Below are positions 8,896-19,479 of a stretch of 64,000 nt of DNA, piece after piece. Source of the stretch: Pomphorhynchus laevis (Eukaryota > Acanthocephala > Palaeacanthocephala > Echinorhynchida > Pomphorhynchidae); the NCBI GenBank assembly GCA_012934845.2, contig WNNJ02000758.1, positions 62,001-126,000 on the forward strand, given 5' to 3'. The position numbers were made by a program, and so were the translations under genes. Position 1 is the stretch's first letter. Every line of letters begins with the position of its first letter. The notes below the pieces were generated by a model. It was not told the DNA's origin and did not search any database. It worked only from the letters and a program-made list of their open reading frames with translations.

Positions 8896-11800
8896 AACTA
8901 TCAAAGGATTCGAGATAATTCATTAAAAATGCTTACAATTCGATGGAAATTCCTCTATATTCAGACGTGAAGCAGGTTTGTTCTACGGATTCCGTTCAGG
9001 TTAGTAATGTTTTTGTGTCTACTAATCAAGGGGGTTCAGGGGAGCTTCTCCTTATCCCAAAATCTAAGAACCTTATTCAAATCAAGTTTAATGAGCCTTT
9101 AGAAAGACCAAATTTTTAATTTATTTCTTCGTACTTTCACAATCAACTACAAAAACAGAGTGCTATTTAACTTCATTAAATATTACGATTGTGAAATCAA
9201 GATATCTTTCGTTCTCCTGGTTTGGCGAAGGAGTACGAGGCTTTCTTCGTTTCTAATTTGGCTCACCTGGGCTCAATCATGTCTATGCCTATACAGGCTT
9301 CATTAAAGTTAACGAATATTCCCCCTCTCATGGACGATGAATACATTAAGACCTTAGAGAAAAAATTCAACGTCTCTAATTTTCGTTCAGCAATGGGGAG
9401 GAGTGGATTAACCCTCCCTATTGGATTTGTTACTTCCTCTCTGGATAATGCTGATGTTCTTGCACTGTCGTCCTGTAACCCTTTTCTGGGCTTCAATATT
9501 CTCTTCAAGCACGTCAGTTCTGATAACAAAACTTACCCCCACTGCAATAAGTACCACAAATGGGGGCATTGGGAGTCGGACTGCGTGCCTTCTTGAACAT
9601 GCGGATACTATGGTTCGGCGAACTGCGACCTGGCTGGGAGAAAGTGTACTTCTACCCTAAATGCTCCAATTGTGTGGGAGCACATCCGGCTTGGACCCGA
9701 AAATGCTCTTCGTTTAATGCCTATGTTGCTAGACATATCTCGCCACGTAAACCTACCGCCACTCTCGTGGCGGCAGCGTCCAGAATGACAGATAGTGACA
9801 TCTACAGCTGATGCAATCATCGAAACAAGCCACGCTCAAAGAAATACAAGTCCTGATCGCAAGCCAATTCGCATTGGTGTTTTCAGCTCCACCGGCTTCC
9901 AGTTTAGTTCTTCCGGAATCTAAGAAGAGGGAGGCTTTAGCTCACGCTATGACCAAGAGAAGATTAGTAAATTAATCAAATCTAAAAGATCTTAGGCACT
10001 GAAGTGAAATGAAGATACTGCCCGTAGGCAAGTGCATTCCCTAGTGGGGACTTGTGGCAGAAAGGGCGACCTTTCTACCCGCTGGCTCTGTCTAGGTTAG
10101 GCAATCTCACCCAGCTAACCTAACACAATGTAGAGTACTCGTAAGCCTTTTTCACTGAACATTCTTCAGTAGAATTCGGGAGGTGCTTCTGCCCTCTGAC
10201 TTCTATCCGGTAAAGATGCAGATGTTATAGTCTTTTAAAAGACGCGGGCTGTCCGTTTCCTCCAGGACATTACTCGATTCATCTTAAAACACATATATTC
10301 TCACTATATTCCGTACATAACTCCACATCACTCCTCTTCATCTCAAGGTTTTGTAACCCTAGTTAAATGCTCCTTAAGATCTTCCGTTCTATTAAACTAT
10401 TCTTGTCCAGCCCTGTCTTGTTTAGTTATATCACTCTATAAGTACGGTAAAAGCCTCAGACTAGATAATGTCTACATCCGTCCAGGTGAGATTCACAAGA
10501 ACCGTGACCTCCTGTAAAGGAATCTAGATAGCGGCTATGACATGTTACTTGGTGACTTCAACGACATGACTGGTCGTTGGATTAATGCAGCACTCCGGGG
10601 AAGCCAGGAACGGTTATCTTATTCATAAACCACCGTCACCCACCTTTCATTGCACATCAACAAATTCACTCCTCGACTTATTACTGCTCCACGAGAGGTG
10701 GTTGTTAAAATAGTTCTGTTCGGAGCAGTCGCTACAACATCTGTTTATCTCTCATGACTTGATTCGTTGGCGGATAGAAGAGGATACGCTGCTTCGAAGG
10801 AGATTCCACTTTGATCCTATCGAAGTGGCTTTCTTTACGGCAGCTATCCAACGCTTCCCCCGAATTGTTAATGATAGTATAACCAAATTTAATTCCTACT
10901 TCTCTTCGCAAGCTACCGTGATGCTTTCAACTGCCTACAAAGGTCGTATTTTCAGTCCCACCGCGACAAAACTTAAGACATTACCATACATGCTCCGTCT
11001 TCCCAATCTCTCTGCTTCCGCCAGACAAGCTCTCTCGAAAGAACATTGGAGCTCTAAATATAGGTTCCAAGTGAATGAGGATAGGGCAAACATTGTATCC
11101 TTTAATCCAGCCCAGTCCTCTTTCTGGAAGATATTCAAGAAGAAGTTTGTCTGTTGGAGGGATAGAGCCTTGGGTTGGATTGGTAAACTAGGTCTTGATA
11201 ATGTTCTGTAGGAGTCACCAACCCTACATAATTATGAAGCCACCTAATCACTTCAACCAATCCCGCCTTGAGGAGACTATAGGAGTAGAGAGCTACCTGT
11301 CACAGATATTCTTAACTCCTTGGTACCTATTCCGCGCACATCAAAATCCGTCACTCTACTCTCTTCTCGTGTCTGTCAGCTTTTGACAGCCGAACAAAGA
11401 AGAGAAGTGGCCGTCACAATGCTCCTAGACACCCATTCCGATGTGGCTGGCATCAACATTAGTAGACGTGTGTTTATTCCTAAGAAAAATCCGGTCTCAT
11501 GTCCTAAAGACCTACGGCCCATTTCGCTTCAAAATTCCCTCGTGTCGATCTACGAAAAAGCGCTTGCGTGTAGAATCCGCGATCATCAGAATAGGCAAAA
11601 TTTAATCCCACCAGATTTCCATGGGTTCGTCAAAGGTCGCTAAGTCCATTCAGCTGTAGGTGAAGTGCTTAAGTTTTGTCAGGAGAATAGTCATCAACTT
11701 GCTGTGGCTGTTTTCGTTAACTTTTCTGCTGCATTTAATTGCATCTCCATTTCTTTTGTTATCTCTTCTCTCAGGTCCCTTGGGTTGCCTGCAAGACATG

Positions 11801-12735
11801 TTAATAGGGTGGAGATACTGCTGTACACCAAGCGATTCTATTATGAAGACGACCCTTATGCGCGTCAGTTCTACCCTATTTCGGGTGTGCCCCAATGATC
11901 CCCTCTTTCTCCTATCTTGTTCCTAGCTGCTTCCATTAAACTCTTTAAAATATTTAAACGCGAACAACATCTTGTTACACTGGAGATACCACAGCCCTGT
12001 TCTATGGACGCAGGTGCAAAGACGTAGTCTCGGACATGAGCTGATTCCTTTTGAGATTAAAAGACCAGTTAACCCGGTTTAATCTTATTTTAAACTCCGC
12101 TAAATCGCAGGTGGTTGTCTTTCATGGCGCCCCTGCAACAAAGCAAAAACTAAAGAGATTGGCACTATCTGCACTCTCCTCCATTTCGACTAATCAACCA
12201 CTCCCTACCTTCACGAGTCAAGTAAAATACCTGGGGTTCACCATTACGGTGAACTGGTCGGCGAAAGCTGACCAGGATAGAATTAAACGTATCCTGAAAA
12301 GAGCTAAGTGGGCCCTGAAGCGGGCCCAGCATCTGTCATCGAATGGGAAAACCCAAGTGCGCCTCTAGGGGTACTTGGACTATCTCGGGATTAGTCTTCT
12401 TTTCTAGAGGACATCCTTCCGAGGAAAGGCTAAGGTTTATTTAACTCCTCGTCACTCGTTTACCCAGCATAGCTCGCCTCGATTGGTTCTTTGGGGGTGA
12501 AATATCCCGGGTGGTTTAGTCGGAGGGCGGCGTGTTTGATTGGTTGGAGGGATCAGATCTCACTGGACCTGAGGCCGTGAAGTTTGGCGGAAGACTTGAT
12601 GAAGATTAAGTATGATTTTGGAATATATTAACTGTTTTTGTTCCTTGTCTATTTTTTATTTATGATTCGTTTAGTTATCTGTTGTGTTTTTTAATAAAAT
12701 CCTTATTATTATTTTATAATTTATACCAAGTTTAA
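8896..12735 (+). mobile_element. LINE-J copy 2, head-to-tail with copy 1
   Basis: A second LINE-J copy lies immediately downstream in the same orientation. ORF1 remains at about 8945-9820 (FVSNLAHLGSIMSMPIQASL, FNVSNFRSAMGRSG and a damaged HCNKYHKWGHWESDC knuckle, then CSNCVGAHPAWTRKC in another frame). ORF2 remains at about 10130-12580: degraded endonuclease at 10130-10700, RT pieces FNSYFSSQATVML, FIPKKNPVSCPKDLRPIS and FHGFVKGR (11320-11643), VKYLGFTITVNWSAKADQDR (12051-12368). It is more decayed than copy 1, with stops as well as frameshifts. The tail TTTTTTAATAAAATCC at about 12690 matches the 3' end of copy 1. Confidence 0.7.
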
Positions 12736-12749
12736 ATTTAAAATTGAAT

Positions 12750-13085
12750 TTCAAAATAAAAGTAAATTTTATGAATTGACTAATAAATAACAGACGTTGT
12801 ATCAGAAAAAGGATTAGAGGTCATCAGGAGGAACCGCTATGTTATCAGGTTTCGGCCCATAACTCCTCTACCCAACATAGCAGCGGGGCTAAATACGTGT
12901 TAAGGAGGTATTTCCTCTAATTAAAGTTAATTATATAGTATCTTATTATAATACAAATTATATTATTTATTATCCATAAAAATTTTCCGCTAATGATTTT
13001 AAATTAATTTTTAATATTATTGTGTTGATTTATATATTTTACTATCTTCTGTTTGATAAAATTTTTATAAAGGGAGATGACCGTA
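12750..13085 (-). mobile_element. Naiad-like PLE 3' end (fragment)
   Basis: On the minus strand this carries the RT C-terminus (near 13085-12970, ending in FYG-like codons before the stop) and the structured terminal module (about 12960-12790) with AGAGGAAATAC, GGGCCGAAACC and CTGATGACCTCTAAT. It is almost identical to the module copies at 34.87-35.06 and 43.42-43.58 kb. No other part of the element is left here. It adjoins the tail of LINE-J copy 2. Confidence 0.75.
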
Positions 13086-13299
13086 TAAATTTACAGAAAC
13101 CGGCTTTTTTGTTAATATAAGATAAAGAAAAAATTCATCAAACTTTGAATAAAAATAAGCAGAAAAATAAATAAAGATGAATAATTTAAAATAATTGAAT
13201 ATTAAATGATATTAAATACTATATTAGATATTAAATAATTTAAAATTATTTATAAATTATAAATAATTATATAAGATGTTATACAATTAATATTTATAT

Positions 13300-13425
13300 A
13301 ACGATAAAATTTATAATTAAAATAAAAGTCAATTTTTATGAATTGACTAATAAATAACAGACGTTATATCAGAATAAGGATTATAGGTCAACACGATGAA
13401 CTGCTATATATGTATTTATATATGA
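13300..13425 (-). repeat. Naiad-like PLE terminal tail remnant
   Basis: A partial copy of the tail GAATTGACTAATAAATAACA and the outer arm TCAGAATAAGGATTATAGGT, breaking off in the middle of the terminal module near 13405. Confidence 0.65.
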
Positions 13426-14055
13426 TCATATCAGATAAATGAGTCTACGATATAATAAGATATAATAAAATAAGAAGTTATAAGATATATAACTTGTATA
13501 ACTTATATATAATAAGATATATTATATCTTATTATATAATATATAATAAGATATAATAAGTTATAAGATAATTATATCTTATAACGATATAATATAATGA
13601 TATAATTATAATTGATTTTAAGCAATTAAAATCGCTTTTTAGCAATTAAAATTGCTTTTGCAATTTTAACATGTCGGTGCCATCATTCCGATTATATAAC
13701 GGTCTATCCAATTAAATTAAAAATAATGATGGATAAAAATCATTAAATAATAAATAATTATAAATAATAAATAATTATTTTATGAGATTAAAATAATTAA
13801 TATTTATAAATTTAAAATTTAAAATTGAAATTTATAAGAAAATTAATATACATTCTATTAGAATAAATATTAGATGCCATCATAAATTCTAAAATTATCA
13901 TAAAATCATCATAAATATTTAAACAAACAATTTTAACGTATATTATTTTCAGCATTTTTGTAAACGATTTATAATTTCAGCTGTTTCAAAATATTTAACT
14001 TTTAAAAGTCAAGCATAATTTTCAGTTGAAGTAAAAAACGTTTATGGAAATTCTG
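13426..14055. repeat. AT-rich low-complexity stretch
   Basis: 13430-13620 is an irregular run of TATAAGATA / TATAATAAG units, and 13620-13660 repeats AGCAATTAAAATTGCTTTT with an internal inverted symmetry. The remaining 400 bp are A/T-rich with no coding signal or clear element. Confidence 0.6.
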
Positions 14056-14180
14056 CACTTTTCATGACAGCAGACGTCACATCGTTATTCACCAACATTC
14101 CGCTTCGTCAAGTGATGAGAGTGATAACATAACTCCTCTTTACTAAAGGTGTGATGCCGAAGATAGAGACACAAATGACA
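14056..14180 (+). mobile_element. Penelope-type PLE RT fragment
   Basis: A short piece translates as TADVTSLFTNIPLRQVM from about 14065. The DVTSLFTNIPL block is the catalytic-Asp strand of Penelope-type reverse transcriptases. Nothing else of the element is recognisable on either side. Confidence 0.55.
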
Positions 14181-14673
14181 GCAAATAATTGAGCAGTAAA
14201 CATTAAACTCCCTTTTAAATTGATATAGCAGCCATTGTTACCATTGAAATTTGGATGACTATTTTTATTTAGCACGCTATTTTAATCATATTTATAATCC
14301 AACATCATGTTGGCTTTTATATAGGATTAAAGTAGCATACAGAAGGAAAATAGTCGTCAACATTTCAATTTTAAATCAGTTTTTACATTCAATTACAAGA
14401 GTATACAAACATCCTAATAGCAAGACAATATAATCCCCTCTTACACGGACACTTGCAAACCTATGCGTGACTGTTTAGAAATAAGACATCCATGCATCCG
14501 TCGTGAGTCGCTAGATGACAGTCGATTAAGTATTAAGCTGGCACATATTGCCAATTAGCCTTATCGTGGAGCGGTCTAGGCAACATATGTTCGACATTAG
14601 TCGATCAATGGCTAAATAATTTGACGGCTTGTATCAGCCAAAGGATAGTCATTTCATAGACTATCTCAGATCC

Positions 14674-14943
14674 CTCCGATGACTCCAACGGCTGATTGAA
14701 CAATGGACAAAAAGGCGAAATAGATGCAGAAGGCCTGTTTATTCACAGTAGAGATGTTGGATCATTTAAGGATATCGGGATCGAGAGATAACCGAGCAAA
14801 CAAAATTACTCCGATGACTCCAACGGTGGATTAGAAAATTAACGAAAAGGCGGAAGAGAGTCATGGAAGCCTGGTTCCTTACATAAGCAATATTGGATCA
14901 CCAAAGGATATCGGTAACAAGAGATAGCCAAACAAGCAAAATC
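14674..14943 (+). repeat. Two ~135-bp tandem monomers upstream of a LINE
   Basis: Two diverged copies start with CTCCGATGACTCCAACGG at 14674 and 14809, and both contain GGATATCGG and GATAACC/GATAGCC blocks at matching offsets. They end about 90 bp before the first LINE coding motif at 15042. Their position resembles tandem 5' leader monomers of LINEs; this is an inference. Confidence 0.65.
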
Positions 14944-15029
14944 AATACAATGAAAATGACATGCAAGAAATTTACGAGAAATAAATTAGGACCGATGAAT
15001 AATGGTCAACTCACCACTGACCGAAGGAG

Positions 15030-17230
15030 TTTCATTGTCGGGTGTCGTGTGACCGGGTAATTGTACGGAGACATCGAAAGAGACATCAACATCCGAAACG
15101 GACTGACCTTCATATAGGAACGGGTAATGTCATCTCGCTGGCCGAGAAGGAACCAGAATTAGTTGGAGAGATGGTTCGCTTCGGTCTAGAAGTAATCGAA
15201 GTCACTTCTCTTCACTATTATGGAACTGGAACTAAACTTTTGGATCAAGGTTATACTTTGAACTATTCGGGAGTTACCAACGGAAAGCGACACATGCGGA
15301 TATAGAGATACTCACAAGTCCCAGTTATCGTTCGTGATAGAGAGAAATTTAACCTTGTGAACGAAAGGTTGGCGTCTCTGGGACGTTTAGTCAAAGATGG
15401 AAAGAGGATAGCACTTGTGTGTGCTTATGCTCTCAACATTATCTATGAATACGGAGTCTTCATGTAAGATCTTTATTCTGATTGATAGTACTCCTGTGGG
15501 AGATTCCCTCGTTTTATTGAGTGACTTCAATACTCATGTTGGTAACGACAGTAGCACTTTGAGTGAAATGTTGGGGAGGAACGGACTTTCCGATCTGAAT
15601 GCGAGTGGTGTTAAATTATTGCACTTTTGTTCTCGTAATAATTTATCATAGCCAACACTATTCTTGAATATAAGGTGATCCATATATGTACATGGCATCA
15701 TGATTATGAGTCAAAGATCAATGATCGATTTTGTAATCGTTTAATCTGATCTGCGAAGTTATGTTGGACACTCGTGTGAAGAGAGGGGCTGAGCTGTCGA
15801 CCGGTCATTACCTTGTAGTTAGTAAGCTTCGATGGCCGGATCGGATGCAAAACAAGCCTTGTAAACCCAAACGTTGTGTGAGGGCGCGCTAGAGCGTCTT
15901 GTAGATGTTTCTTGTCAAATAACGTTTTTCTGGTCACATCCGGGAGGAAATCTCTCGGTTGCCAGAGGAGGTAACCAACATTAATCAGGAATGGGATATG
16001 TTCAAATCCTCGCTTACCAAAGCAATTGTGAAAAGTTTTGGCCCGAGGCCCTAGGTGCTTGTCGCAGACGGAATCCTCGAACAAGCAACAGTTAGCAATT
16101 TTGTCTAACAGATGAAGATTGCTTATAAGGCAACTTTGTCAGATAAATCAGTGGAAGCTGTGGCATTTACCGTAGGCAAAGATCAGCTACCTTCAGCTCG
16201 AGCAGCTACCAAAGCGAAATAGGCGGCTTGGGAGAAATTTGGAGAGCCATTAGATCTTGATTAAATGTCAGCTTCGAAGATGTTCTGGATGACAGTCAAG
16301 AAGAAGACTGAATCGTTTCCAGTAGGCGTTGGGCTTGTCAGGGTTGTCCTTTGTTTCCACTTTTGTTCCTTGGTTAGATGGACAAAATTACGAGACAGAC
16401 TGATATGTCGAAAGTGGGTTTTCAAATCTGTTCCGTCAGGATATAATCTCTGCTTTTTGCTTGATAGCTTCAAGTCCTGTGGACTTACAATGCTTACTAG
16501 ATCAATTTACGATGGAATGTCTAGCATCAGGGATGTTGGTTAGTACCTCCGAGACTGTCTTTATATGTTCGTTTTAAATTCATCTGTTAATGTCAAACCG
16601 GATCGGGAAAAAGGTTCTTCCTTATGTGGAGGACTTCAAATATCTTGGGTGTTGTTCTCAATAGACGACAGGAACATCAGTGAAACTGAGAAGCAGATCA
16701 GTTTAGCTAACGCAGCAATGCGTTCTTTGTACATATATGTGGTGGTGAAGCGGGAGTTGAATATTCGGGCGAAATTTTTGGTTTACCGTCCAATCTTCGT
16801 TCCAATCTTAACGTATGATAATGTGCTTTGGGTTATAACCGAAAGGATAATATCTCGAATACAAGCGACCGAAATGAGGTTTATTCACAGTGTGACCGAT
16901 TTTAGCCTTAGAGATAATATTTAGGAATTTGGTCATTAGAGATGAATTCGGAGTAAATTCGCTGCTTTACCACATAGAAGAAAGTCAGTTGAGTGGCTAG
17001 GACACGTTCTGAGGATTCTCGGGATCGCCTTCCTCTAAGGGGTTTCTAGGCCTGACTCTCGGAAAGAGACCTCGAGGTAGATCCCGGTACCCGTGGTGAA
17101 ATCAAATCTTGAAACTGGCTGAATAACGCCTTGGGCTATCTAAAAGCGAACTCTAGCATCTCTCAGAATCGCGATGTCTGGAGTAGTTTGGATCATACAC
17201 TGCCTCCGTACCCGTTACCCGGATCAGTGG
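15030..17230 (+). mobile_element. Decayed APE-type LINE (endonuclease and RT tail)
   Basis: The endonuclease part begins near 15090 with HIGTGNVISLAEKEPELVGE and goes on with GTKLLDQGYTLNYSGV, RLASLGRLVKDGKRIALVCA (other frame) and SLVLLSDFNTHVGNDSSTL (15500-15560), the DFN strand of the EEP fold, then IGRNG-like LGRNGLSDLNASGVKLL. The region to 16260 is shattered. After KMFWMTVKKKTESF (16275) most of the RT palm is missing. The C-terminal RT part resumes at 16565-16924 (ISETEKQISLANAAMR, VVKRELNIRAKF, SRIQATEMRFIHSV) and continues to EWLGHVLRIL (about 16995). It is old and non-functional. The family is one common in fish and invertebrate genomes; its clade is not assigned. Confidence 0.65.
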
Positions 17231-17247
17231 TTGACAATAAAATCTTG

Positions 17248-17300
17248 TGCTACTTTTTTCTTGCCAAGAAATTGTTGTTGTGCCAAGAAATTGTTGTTGA
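17248..17300. repeat. Short tandem duplication
   Basis: A ~19-bp unit (TGCCAAGAAATTGTTGTTG) is present twice in tandem. Confidence 0.7.
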
Positions 17301-17459
17301 CATCCATGCGAGAATACCGCACTTAATTAAACGGTGGCGTTATGAATTATTCCTTTAGAGTATTTTTCTTTTCATTTAAATATATTCAAAGTTATAGTAG
17401 AAATAATAGAGAAATAAAAGATACAGGAAAATAAAATCACAAGTTCATTAAAATTTGCC

Positions 17460-18065
17460 CGATGGTTTTATTGTCTATCGCATCCATAAGGCAACCAGCG
17501 TTACCTTGCTGGGCAACTACGCTTAGCCGCTGAATCAGGTAGATGCCGGCTCTTGCACAGCCTGTTGTCTTTCTCAGCATCTCGTACAGGCGTGCAATAT
17601 ATGCTCTGGTTGCTGAGCCATATGCGCTGCATGTTTCGATTGCAACCGACTGAAAACTCGTATGTTAGTTGATCGATACATGTATATATTGCGCTTTTTC
17701 GTGTTTCGGTGAGTCCTGCCACCTTTCCGGCACCGACGACAGCATGCATAGCGTAGCTACCTGCCATAGTATATGGACAAGTGTAGTTCAACACTAAGTG
17801 TAGACCGCCTGTCCATGACACTAACGAACAACAACCGGGACGCCTGTCATCGTCACGCGCAAGCCCGTTCGATTCTAATCGTCATGGTATTTCGGCGTTA
17901 CAAAGCGCTTGTTCTAGCAGCTTGTTTATCATTGTATGACGAACGTGTCTTTTCTTTTCTTGTTTATTCTAGTGCGTAGTGGCCGAACGCATCTGACTTA
18001 ACGCTAAAGAATCCATGCGAATTCTTTATCGACAGGAACTCCCTGACGCATGCCAATCGATATTG
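17460..18065 (-). mobile_element. LINE-type restriction-like endonuclease fragment (second family)
   Basis: The minus strand encodes a C-terminal endonuclease-like domain different from family A. LESNGLARDDDRRPGCC and LHLVLNYTCPYT (about 17855-17755) match the RPDG...WDxT region of this family. MHAVVGAGKVAGLTETRKSA follows, then after a frameshift near 17645 VAIETCSAYGSATRAYIA and LIQRLSVVAQQGNA (to about 17480). Upstream, to about 18065, a poorer Cys/Arg segment may be the zinc-binding part. The RPD...D spacing suggests a PD-(D/E)XK fold (inference). The RT is absent. Confidence 0.5.
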
Positions 18066-18540
18066 TGAAAGTCATGTCTTACATGCGAGTTTCAACTGCT
18101 GTAATCGACAATGCATGTAAAAAGGCTACAGACTCTGGTGTAGACACTGCTAACAAACGGGATGTTCCTCATCGTTTCGCAATTATGTAGAAGACATACA
18201 ATACTTTAGAGTATTAGTCATGGGTCCTACTTCAATGGATTCAGCAGCAATGCTAAACATCGAAGATTATTCCTTACAATGGAAACCACGTTTGAAACGA
18301 TATTATGAAATTTATTTCTAGATTTGATAGTAATAGAGGAAAAATGATCCATACAAATACATTCTGAAAGCCAAGAATCTCATGTTACGCACTATGTCTG
18401 CACACATTTAATCCATTAATTGACTGCAAACCATCATAGAGAATATAAGATATTGAATTTATTATTTTGATATTTCGACTGTACTTAGCAGTCCTTTTCA
18501 ATACGAAAATAGAGGAAAAAATATGTTAATCAAATACAAT

Positions 18541-19326
18541 TTAAAATTGTGTAATTTTACTATCAGTTGAAAGTGATTTCTTTTTGAGAAGCTTATCGCG
18601 ATGCTTAGCAAGTTTCTTACTCACATCATTGTATACTTGTGTAGGGATTTTTAAAGGCCAATTAGATTTATTCCCTTCTATTGTAGGAAAGTTAGATATG
18701 TAGAAAGATTCCAGAATGAGTCTTCGTTGTAAGGATGTCGGTGCTTTCAAAATCAACGTTATGATCAGTCTCTATAACATAATTGAAGATTGCTGAATAT
18801 GCATAAATTTTCCTCAGATAGCAGTTATGTGGGTAAATTCTCTTTCTTAAGCTTTGCTTAGATTGTCCAATATAAGTCTTTTACCAGTCTGTACAAGAAA
18901 TGGCACGTACTACGCATTCTGATGTTATTACTGGTTTGTGTTTAAAGTACCACTGAATTTAGCATCGGCTATGTAGTATTGTTTTAGATTGTTCCGGAAT
19001 TTTGAAGCTAATGTCTTCAATCGTATGTTTACAGTATTATCAATGAACGTTATTTAGGTGCTTAACATCTTCTTGTGATGTTAACGGTCTAGAGACGCAC
19101 ATTGCTTTAATCGCGAATTTTAATGCCTTTTTAATCGCTCATTCATGATATTGACATTTTCTTAACATGCAATTTATTCTCCCATTATCTTTCTTTACAT
19201 ATTCTTTATCATTGCATATCGTCAGGGCCCTTAATAAAAAAACTCGCTGCTGAAGTTTTAGATCCATATGCAATGTGCGTGTTCCAGGAGTAAGCGCATG
19301 TGGGATATAAGGTTTTCTAAAAACGT
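18541..19326 (-). mobile_element. Penelope-type PLE, 3' half (left of LINE-J copy 3)
   Basis: In minus-strand order: ANVFRKPYIPHALTPGTRT and RALTICNDKEYV (about 19326-19150, the post-RT region with the RKP and RALTIC motifs typical of Penelope-type elements), then a C-terminal GIY-YIG endonuclease (CTDW...TYIGQSKQSLRKRIYPH, about 18900-18830), then PTSLQRRLILESFYISN (18745-18690). The first part of the same element lies at 23143-23345 on the far side of LINE-J copy 3. Several frame breaks are present. The endonuclease is C-terminal, unlike the Naiad-like copies. Confidence 0.7.
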
Positions 19327-19336
19327 TTGCCAATAT
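19327..19336. repeat. Target-site duplication of LINE-J copy 3 (3' side)
   Basis: TTGCCAATAT, repeated exactly at 23133-23142. The two copies flank LINE-J copy 3. Confidence 0.85.
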
Positions 19337-19479
19337 AATAATAAAGATTTTCTTAATAAAAGACAACATGTTACACATAACAGGGATAAATAAGTAAATA
19401 AGTTATAAAAAGTAAAGTCAACAACGAGACGGCATATTCTTCATATTCTTCATAATCACTTCTTCTCATTGCGTAGGCC

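Noticed and set aside
17773-17979. 68-codon plus-strand open frame
   Set aside because: Overlaps the minus-strand endonuclease fragment and has no motif.
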